Origin: Craterostigma plantagineum
Taxonomy: Eukaryota; Streptophyta; Magnoliopsida; Lamiales; Linderniaceae
Assembly: GCA_027422505.1 (NCBI GenBank)
Contig: JAPQWV010000493.1
Span: 62,001-126,000 of the forward strand
Direction of reading: 5' to 3'
DNA length: 64,000 nt
A model generated the notes under the pieces. That model was given only the letters and a program-made list of their open reading frames with translations. It ran no database searches and was not told the DNA's origin. This document shows positions 55,923-64,000 of this stretch, piece after piece (position 1 is the stretch's first letter; every line of letters starts with the position of its first letter). A program made the translations under genes and the position numbers.

Positions 55923-57252
55923 TCAAAATGTGAGCTTTTATGTGAAATCTTTTCATTTAATTAGCATGGTAATTGTTGAGTATTTTTGGACAAAATCCCA
56001 CGTCATATCTATTTGTTGTTGGTGGTAAATGTTGGGTGGGATTTGAATTTAATTGTTTCGAACTTGCAATTGCAGGAATAGTTTCATCGAAGATATTTCT
56101 GAACCTCATTTTCGTCGGCTTTTGAAATTATATCAATGTGCAATTACACAAAGATAACATGAATTGTTGGAATTGATTCGATTTTGCAGATTTTTGTTGG
56201 ACATTGAAAGTTGATGAATCCTTAATCACACGTGATATTTTATTGTTTTATTTAGTTTATTGACTCAATTTATAAAAAGGACTTTGGCTTTTTGGAAGCT
56301 CTATAGATCAAATAAAAAATGCATGAATTAAATAGTCTGATTAGCAGAAAAAAATACATAAGGTAAATAGTTTGATTAAGGAAAAATGAGCTAAATAGTA
56401 AGCGTAGCGTAGCCCTTTTGAATACTATTAAATGCTACTATTAAATTATTACCAAAGGATACATCAAACAAAAGAATTTAAAAAAGGTATATTTACACTT
56501 CAATACCCAAGAGAAAAAAAGATGTCGTACGTACCATGTCAAAAGAATTTTATATATAGGTATCTTATATAATAAAGTTTTTACACATAACTACTTGTTT
56601 ACTTGTTAATACCATTTTCCCATCGTTTTCATATATATGTACTAGTATTGTGCACCCACAATGTGGGTTAGTTTTTCATTCACACGATTGGATATATTTT
56701 CTATTTTTTATTAATAAAAGTGTACATAACTACCCAATTGGCTTGAAATTTTGGTGTAATTGATACACCAAATTAGACCAATTAGACAGTTTTTAAGTAC
56801 CCCTCACAATTAATAAATAGTATAGATACGTATTATATCATGTGTTTATGTAGTACCTAATTGTAAAATATAGTGTGATCCCGATAAGCATGATGTACCT
56901 TTTTTCATTGTATTATATACCAAAATATATTTCTTCAAGATACCTAAATTTATAATAGTATGTACCTTCATCCAAATGAGTATTTATGTGTAAAAAAACT
57001 CTTTTAAGTACCTACATACAATTCTGTTGGGACTGATTTAGTTCAGATTAAATTTTGTTTTTTTACTGTTAGATACTTAAGTGTAATCTTCTCTTAAAAA
57101 ACTAATCCAAAGAAAATAAAATAGTAAATTTGCATAAATTCTTGATTTTTTTTTTGTTTTTAAATTTACTCAAAGGGGTATATTCTGAAAAGATATTTCA
57201 TATTCGTAGTCTCGCATAAATGTAAAAATTGTACGAGTTTAGTGGATAAAGA

Positions 57253-60200
57253 ATGGACATGAATTCTATCTCCTCGAGCTTACATTACTCTCACACTCCA
57301 CCACCTCTCTCCGCCGCGAAACACCACCACCCCACCGCTACGACTACCGCCGGCAAATTGATACTCGCTTCGAAGCCCTCGCAGAACCCTCTGAAATCCA
57401 CCTCAAACGCCAGCTTCACCGGTATTCGCCGGCCCACCACTCAACCTCCGTCGGGATCCTCTCAACCACGGCAAAACCCACTCAGAAATCTCAAAAATCC
57501 CGAAAATGATATTGTAAATCCATCACCAAATGTTGCTTTGAGTAATAAGTTGTGGTTGTCTAGTAAACTCTCTCCTCCTCCTCCACCACCGCCGGCCGCT
57601 AATCTATTGCAGGAAGCACCTGTAGGAGGTGAGATCGATGATGGTCTTCAGGAATGTGTTGGGGAAAATAAAAAAGACGTGGGCTTTAGGGAAAAGGGCA
57701 AGATATTTGTCGGTAATTTGCCTCTCAGGGCGAAGAAAAGCGACGTTTTCCATTTTTTCAGGCAATTTGGGCCAATCAAGAGTGTGATTCTGATAAAGGG
57801 CCACGATAAAATAGAGAGGAATATGGGTTTTGGTTTTGTAATATTCGATGGGAAAACGGCTGAAAAGGCTGCGGCGAAAGCTGTTGAGTTCGATGGCGTG
57901 GAGTTTCATGGGAGAACTTTGACTGTGAAGTTGGATGATGGGAGTAGGTTGAAAGAAAAGCATGGCCAACGTGTTCAATGGTTGGAGACTGATGAGAAAG
58001 TGGATTACAGGTCTCAATGGCATGAAGATAGAGAAGGATCAAGGAACGATCTTCGAAAGGTTTTGGATTCACAGCCAGAGAATTGGCAAGCTGTTGTCAA
58101 CGCCTTTGAGAGGATTAAGAAGGTGAGTCCTTTTGGGTTTTCGATGTGTTCTTGTTTAGGATTGTTATGCCTTTTGTCGAAAAGTAGATCACTAGGTACT
58201 TGATCTTCTTACTATACATTTCATAATTGCTCATTTTCGTAGCCGTCTAGAAAGGAGTTTGGAATGATGATAAACTATTATGCCCGACGAGGCGACACGC
58301 ACAGGGCACGCGAGATGTTTGAGAAGATGCGTGCCAGAGGAATCGAACCAAACTTGCACGTGTACACGAAGTAAGAGTTATTATCGTCTTAGTTAACTGT
58401 AAGAATCATAACAAAATGTATATGTCTCGATGAAGAGATCAAAAGTAAAAGAAAAGTTTAGCCTCTTTAAGATGCCTTTATGTTCTTCAAATTCTCTGGC
58501 TTCTTATCCATTTACGCATAAGGAAACACGAAACTATTTACAGTGATAACTTTGCATTTTGTCTTTGCTTTCGCTTGTTTCATTGCTTCAACACTACTAA
58601 AGAGAGTCTATGATGTGCAGCCTCATTCATGCTTATGCAGTAGGAAGAGATATGCCAGAAGCTTTATCATGCGTAAGGAAGATGAGGGAGGAAGAAATCG
58701 ACTTGAGTTTGGTAACTTACAGTATCTTAGTCGGAGGATTTGCTAGAACTGGTGACGTCGTGTAAGTCTGAGATGTGCATTTCTTATTATATTAGTCTTT
58801 ATCGAAATTTTCACCTGAACTACATTATCTTTCATTTATATACCAACTAATCTTGATTATAATTATTTTTATTTCCCAAAAGAGCTGCAGAACATTGGTT
58901 TAAGGAGGCAAAAGAGAGGCTTCCGTCGTTGAATGCAATCATATACGGGAACCTAATATATGCTTTTTGGTATATTCTTGTACTTATTCGTGTAGTTTTT
59001 TCGATCCAGCATATTGGAAAAAGTTATAATTACTAACAAGCTCCTTGATAAGGTCTTCATTTTTGTTTTATGCATGTCAGGACTTTATATATGCATTCTA
59101 ATTCTTCAATGTTTTTTCCTTCCATTGTGATATATATTGTTCTGTTTTGTGCAAATCTAGCCAAGCGTGTAACATGAGCAAAGCTGAAGCTTTGGTGAGA
59201 AAAATGGAAGAGGAGGGAATTGATGCTCCAATAGACATATACCACACCATGATGGATGGTTATACAATGATGAAAAATGAAGATAAATGCCTCATGGTTT
59301 TTGGTAGGCTGAAGGTAATTGACTGATGTCATACCCAATTATGTTATCGATATGGTATTGATATGTTCTAACACTAGTTTTTGTCGTAGGAATGTGGGCT
59401 TCCACCTTCTGTAATAACTTACGGATGCTTGATCAATCTTTATACAAAGGTAGCTTCCATTTACAAGAATTTCAATTCTTTTTTCGCTCGGGCACTTGAT
59501 CGATTTCTTACACGCTTTTTGATCTTTTTCAACAGATGGGGAAAGTCTCCAAGGCATTGGAAGTCAGCAATACCATGAAACTAGAAGGCGTAAAGCACAA
59601 CATGAAGACATATTCGATGCTCATCAATGGATTTATAAGCTTGAAAGACTGGGCAAATGCTTTCTCAATCTTTGAAGATGTAATAAGGGATGGTCTGAAA
59701 CCCGACGTTATTCTCTACAACAACATCATACAAGCATTCTGTGGCATGGGAAACACCGAACGTGCCCTTCGGACTATCGATGAAATGAAAAAGGAGAGGC
59801 ACAGACCAACTTCAAGAACGTTCATGCCCTTAATTCATTCCTTTGCCAAATCTGGGGAAATGAGAAGAGCACTCGATGTATTCGATATGATGAGGAGAAG
59901 CGGGTGCATACCCACTGTGTACACTTACAACTCTTTGATTCTTGGCCTAGTCGAAAAACGCCAGGTACTATACAATCATGTTTGACTTCCCCACAAATTT
60001 AATGGAATATTATTCGAATTCTTTGTTTATCTACTCTCACAGATGGAGAAAGCTGTGAGCATTGTAGATGAGATGCTGCTAGGAGGAGTGAGCCCTAATG
60101 AGTACACATACACGATCATAATGCACGGGTATGCATCTTTGGGCGATACTGCGAAAGCTTTCGAGTACTTCTCCAAGGTTAAAAACGAAGGGCTCGACCT

Positions 60201-61114
60201 CGACGTTTATGCCTACGAAGCTCTGCTCAAGGCGTGTTGTAAAGCTGGGAGGATGCAAAGTGCTTTGGCCGTGACGAAAGAGATGAGGGCTCAAAACATC
60301 CCTAAGAACACTTTCATCTACAACATACTCATCGACGGGTACTTGCAAGAATTAGAATCTGAAAATGGGGTTATTTCTTATGAACTCTTCCTTCGTAAAT
60401 TCTCGTTCTTTTTTGCAGGTGGGCTCGAAGAGGCGACGTTTGGGAAGCAGCAGATTTAATGCAGCAAATGAGAGAGGACATGGTTCAACCCGATATACAC
60501 ACTTACACATCTTTCATTAACGCCTGCTGCAAAGCTGGAGATATGCAGGTAATATAATACTCAGACACCGTCGTACAATCCTTGCCAAGAATGTAATAAA
60601 GAGAACGTTTTTTCTGCTTTATTTACAGAGAGCTGTAAAAACCCTCGGAGAAATGGAAGCTCTAGGGATAAAACCCAACTTAAAAACATACACGACTCTA
60701 ATACACGGATGGTCAAGAGCTTCCCTCCCCGAAAAGGCTCTGAAGTGCTTCGAAGATCTGAAACATGTCGGTCTAAAACCAGACAAAGCTGTGTACCATT
60801 GTCTGATGACTTCATTGCTGTCAAGGGCCACCATAGCCGAAGAATATATCTATAATGGGATTCTCAGTTTATGCGAAGAAATGGTAGAATGTGAATTGAT
60901 TGTTGATATGGGCACGGCTGTTCACTGGTCGAAATGCTTACGGAAGATCGAAAGGTCTGGCGGGGAAATTACTGAGGCGCTGCAGAAGACTTTTCCGCCC
61001 GATTGGAATTCGCATCAGATATCGTTTAATTCCATGCCGCCCGAAGTTAGCGACTGCGAAGAAGATGAGAGTGACCGTGATGACGTGGATGGTACGAGGT
61101 TTGATGAGGTGTAA
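57253..61114 (+). CDS. PPR4: PPR4: chloroplast RRM plus pentatricopeptide-repeat splicing factor
   Basis: Ten exons, roughly 930 aa, no frame problems. Exon 1 (57253-58122) encodes a Ser/Thr/Pro-rich plastid transit peptide, a poly-Pro stretch and an RRM with RNP2 (KIFVGNLPL) and RNP1-like NMGFGFVIF. Later exons encode about 13-15 P-type 35-residue PPR motifs (EPNLHVYTNLIHAYAVGRDM, PDVILYNNIIQAFCGMGNTE, PTVYTYNSLILGLVEKRQ, PDIHTYTSFINACCKAGDMQ), then an acidic tail (DCEEDESDRDDVDGTRFDEV). RRM plus P-type PPR is distinctive for PPR4, which in maize is required for trans-splicing of the plastid rps12 first intron. The Arabidopsis counterpart is At5g04810, from memory. Confidence 0.92.
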
Positions 61115-61478
61115 GGTTTTTTAGTTTCACTGCATGCACTTAGTTCATCCTACAAGATAACATTCGCTAATATATGTATGTATTCAATTATTCTTTTAGT
61201 CCTATAATCAAGGAGTGGCATTTAACGGGGTAGATTTTAACTAAAATGAATCCACTGGGCATATCTTGTTTATCGGTACATTATTCTGTTCTATATTATG
61301 AAAGCATATCATACAAAAGCTAATGCTAAACGCCCTCAATACACATCACCAATCCATAATATTGCAGAAAGTACACACTAAACTTTCTACATCGTTGTTC
61401 ACCTCGACTACATAATACCATATATTATAACCGATCCAACATTGACGATGGGTCGACCCACGGAAACGGATCAAATAA
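61115..61478. other. Convergent 3' UTR region
   Basis: Tail-to-tail spacer between PPR4 and the NTF2-like gene. AT-rich, nothing else seen. Confidence 0.4.
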
Positions 61479-63133
61479 CTACTGGGCGTGGTCTTTCCCG
61501 AAACCCATCAAAGTATGGGTCGCAAGCATCGACATTTTTCGTGTAGCCTCACTGACACGTCCCAAGAGGGGGAATTTGACAGTCTCACGGTTGCTCAGCG
61601 GTTTCTTGTCCCAACTGTTTAATGTAATAATAATTGAGGATTAGATTGATAGAGATGATATGCATTCGAAAAAACGAAACAACGTTCATACGAATCTGCT
61701 CGTTATTACAATAATATGTTCATACCAGTCTTCATGGCGGACTACTTTGCCATCTTCAGTGTACAGCTTTATCAGTGATATCATGTTGATGTCTTTCCCA
61801 AGGAATTTGTAATGCTGTTTGTTGTCGATTAATATCTGTAAAAGGCGATTACTCATTATTTAGCTGGGAAACGACGAACAAAAGTGAATGATATCCACGC
61901 AAAAGATTTAAAATTTCTACCTCCATCTTCCCTGGAGAAAGCTCGTTTTCTCGAATAGTATATTCGACGATTTTTGATTCGCTGAAGACCTGCGGAGATA
62001 AAAGGAGGCATTACAATAAATACCAGGTAATGAGATCAAGAACAGAAATGATGACTTTATATAGCAAACATCTGATGAAGAAGAACCAGTTATTAAGTAG
62101 TGAAGTGACCTTTGGAATTGCGTAGAATGCTGATTTGATCTGCTTTACACTGCAAAGGCAACAGAGGAAACATACATATACATGAAAGCTATGGGGATAT
62201 TACATCATAAAAAAAGTCAGAAGATTAAAGATTTACTTACCCACTAGCGTGCATAAGAGGGTCTTCGAAAGTTGCATTGGGAGCATATATTTCAAAATCT
62301 TGAGGCTTTGGGTGTTCATAGCTGTGGAATTAGTGAATTAAAAACCATTGTTTAGTAAGTCTGCATATGAAAACGTATAAAATGGACACCAAGAATTATG
62401 GTAATGTATCCCAACAACAAGGAGCAAGCAAGTCTTTTTAAGTGTAAGAACCGAGGATCAGAAGACATGGCAACTTTCTAGTGTTCTTTTCATTTCTAGC
62501 ACTAATCAAGGATCATCCTTGGACAGCTTACAGCTGATCAAGAATCAGACAACACCACTTGGTCGATTTTAGGTAGTAGTCTTTTCAATCACGCATGAAT
62601 CTACACAAGATATTAAATAAGATGTGAGAAAGAAGAGTCAAAACTCACAGGCTGAGGAGGTGAGGAAGTATCTGATCGGTCACTCGTTTCGATTGGTCAT
62701 AATCACAAGATTCCTTGCAGTAACCTTCCCTGATCTGATCCTTCATTGCTCCTCCACTATCTGCGTAGCCCATAAGCAACAAGAACCCCAGAAAAAAGGA
62801 ACAAAAGATCGAACCTACATCCATCATTAACATTGAAAAATCCAAGAAACTGGGCGAAACAAAAAAGAGAAAGCTTTCTTCATTACCTTGACTGTATTTC
62901 GCCATTTGCATATGATGATAGATCACGATGTGCAAGGTATTGAGCGAGTGATAACGTGTTTTAAGAGCGATGCATGCTTCCGAGGAAGCAAGAAATCCGA
63001 AAAGGGTGGGCGAATATTCAACTGCCAAAGCTCCAATTGGCTGGCTTTTCTTGATCGAACGTGGCAGATTCTTATCCACATTTCCTTTAGTACAGATGCT
63101 TGGCTTCTGTAAGAAGCGTAGAACTCTTTTCAT
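61479..63133 (-). CDS. Conserved plant protein with an NTF2/SnoaL-like domain, function unknown
   Basis: Seven exons: 63133 to about 62887, about 62763-62650, 62322-62242, 62150-62112, 61990-61922, 61838-61739 and 61614-61479. The ATG at 63131-63133 is the first in frame (MKRVLRFLQKPSICTKG), a basic start that could target mitochondria or plastids. Conserved text: CKESCDYDQSKRVTDQILPH, DFEIYAPNATFEDPLMHASG, VKQIKSAFYAIPK, SPGKMEILIDNKQHYKFLGK, DGKVVRHEDWWDKKPL and the end ATHTLMGFGKDHAQ. The F-DPL and VRHEDWWD pattern is that of NTF2-like alpha+beta cone proteins (as in DUF2358-type families). Ligand unknown. Confidence 0.72.
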
Positions 63134-63336
63134 TTTCGGTTTCCTTCTCCTCTGCTTTAGCAACTGACGTGTGTATATATACAGAAAAATGAAATAATAT
63201 TCAACCCCAAGCCTATACAGTTTGGATCGGACTACTGATTGAGCTTTAAGAAAAACCTAGTCTCAGAGATTAACAAAATAATTTACAGAGTGTCCAAACG
63301 TTTACAGAGTTTTCAACTCAAACTGGTGTCATATGG
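63134..63336. other. Short spacer between tandem minus-strand genes
   Basis: Only 203 bp separate the glycosyltransferase stop from the NTF2-like start, so the 3' UTR of one and promoter of the other overlap or abut. The plus strand has GTGTATATATACAG at 63170-63183, a palindromic TATA-like site that would serve the NTF2-like gene. Confidence 0.45.
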
Positions 63337-64000
63337 TCAATGAAAACTAGCAACTACATCTTGCAAATGGTTGATAACCTCCTCAGCAACAACCTCAGGA
63401 GAAAACCTCGTACTCATGTCAAGCCGAGCCTGCCTTCCTTTAACTCTACCTTCATCGATATTACTCACAACATGCCTCATCAGAGATCGAAGCTTATCGA
63501 CAGAAGGATCGGCCCATAAATGGCCTTTAAACGGTCCTTCTTCAACTTCACTAGTTCGTTCGAAAGGTAAAGGATAGCTATTCTCCTCTGTTAAGTACTC
63601 TGTTTGCCCAGACCAGTTTGTAGCAATCACAGGCAATGACATGGACATTGCCTCGACGATAGGACGACCCCAGCCTTCTCCTCTAGTGGGAAGAACAAAG
63701 GCATCAGCAGCTTTATACAACCTAGGAAGATCTGTCTGAGCAATGTGGGTGTTGATTACATAGGTTTGAGCCCAACCACGAATGGGCTTCGATAAATCAG
63801 AATTCTCAACGTAGTCGTTGATCCTTTTTGCGAAATTTGTGCCCGAGTGATATGCAGCGGTTAACATGTACAAAGCCACGTCATCTTCTTGAGAAAATTC
63901 CTCCAAGTAAGACCTTAGCAACACATCCCAGCCCTTTCTATATTCCCATTTAAAGATGCTCAAGAACACAAATCGTTTCTTTACCTCATCTCTTTTATCT
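63337..64000 (-). CDS. GT4-type glycosyltransferase family protein, C-terminal part (partial)
   Basis: The ORF is open to the window edge and stops at 63337-63339. FKWEYRKGWDVLLRSYLEEF begins the second Rossmann domain. The NDP-sugar site follows: TDLPRLYKAADAFVLPTRGE, GWGRPIVEAMSMSLPVIATN, WSGQTEYL. This is the GT-B fold of glycosyltransferase family 4, with the E-x7-E motif (EGWGRPIVEAM..). The end, VVAEEVINHLQDVVASFH, is complete. In plants such proteins are annotated only as UDP-glycosyltransferase superfamily members; donor and acceptor are unknown. The 5' exons lie outside the window. Confidence 0.85.
   Translation of the reverse strand, partial: DKRDEVKKRFVFLSIFKWEYRKGWDVLLRSYLEEFSQEDDVALYMLTAAYHSGTNFAKRINDYVENSDLSKPIRGWAQTYVINTHIAQTDLPRLYKAADAFVLPTRGEGWGRPIVEAMSMSLPVIATNWSGQTEYLTEENSYPLPFERTSEVEEGPFKGHLWADPSVDKLRSLMRHVVSNIDEGRVKGRQARLDMSTRFSPEVVAEEVINHLQDVVASFH

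Larger units (their letters stand above)
55710..57252. other. AT-rich intergenic region
   Basis: Contains a (GT)n run and otherwise low-complexity AT-rich DNA with no gene. Words such as GTACCTACATA and ATGTACCTT near 56885-57020 resemble those at 48640-48900, so dispersed old repeats are likely. The PPR4 leader lies in the last 100 bases. Confidence 0.4.

Overview
This is eukaryotic nuclear DNA from a flowering plant. Genes have many short exons with GT..AG introns and AT-rich intergenic DNA. The products are plant-specific: PPR4, a PDR-type ABCG transporter, plastid CPP1-like and mitochondrial NFU/ISCA proteins, a class V small heat shock protein and a defensin. A Ty1/copia retrotransposon and several MITE-like elements lie between genes. 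A eudicot, possibly an asterid, is the best guess; the species cannot be named from sequence alone.

Layout: 1-75 (-) is the start of a PEPC-kinase-like gene; 820-3408 (-) MAEA/GID9 ubiquitin-ligase subunit; 3878-5800 (-) CPP1-like plastid J-like protein; 6112-6360 a small retroposon with a 17-bp target duplication; 6660-9712 (-) a 907-aa coiled-coil protein; 11200-15971 (+) a second coiled-coil protein; 16631-18835 (+) RlmN-like radical SAM methyltransferase; 19865-24864 (-) a damaged, 3'-truncated PDR/ABCG transporter; 26330-27706 (-) NFU4/5; 28163-30173 (+) R3H-SUZ protein; 31127-33065 two nonautonomous transposons, one carrying a minisatellite; 34040-41062 (+) a large Ser-rich plant protein; 41598-41844 Stowaway-like MITE; 42228-42719 (-) class V sHSP; 43261-44289 (-) ISCA1; 44791-45372 (-) unknown basic protein; 45913-46262 (+) broken defensin-like gene; 46755-48187 (-) GST-N-like plus hemerythrin protein; 50299-50817 (-) unknown acidic protein; 50871-55704 (-) an intact copia element with identical LTRs, inserted between that gene's likely TATA box and its start codon; 57253-61114 (+) PPR4; 61479-63133 (-) NTF2-like protein; 63337-64000 (-) end of a glycosyltransferase.

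There are no operons; genes are independent units, some divergent with shared upstream regions (LCC/coiled-coil, NFU/R3H). Organelle functions recur: plastid POR chaperoning (CPP1), plastid rps12 trans-splicing (PPR4), mitochondrial Fe-S assembly (NFU4/5, ISCA1).

The most striking sequence-wide signal is recurrent one-base gain or loss, mostly at short homopolymers, inside otherwise well-conserved exons of at least seven genes. Other genes, and the copia ORF, are clean. This looks more like residual long-read assembly error than biology, except that the ABCG gene also lacks its 3' exons. No wholly new system was recognised. The best biological leads are the young copia insertion in a 5' leader, the fold-back element with a 33/19-bp minisatellite, and the GST-N/hemerythrin fusion.
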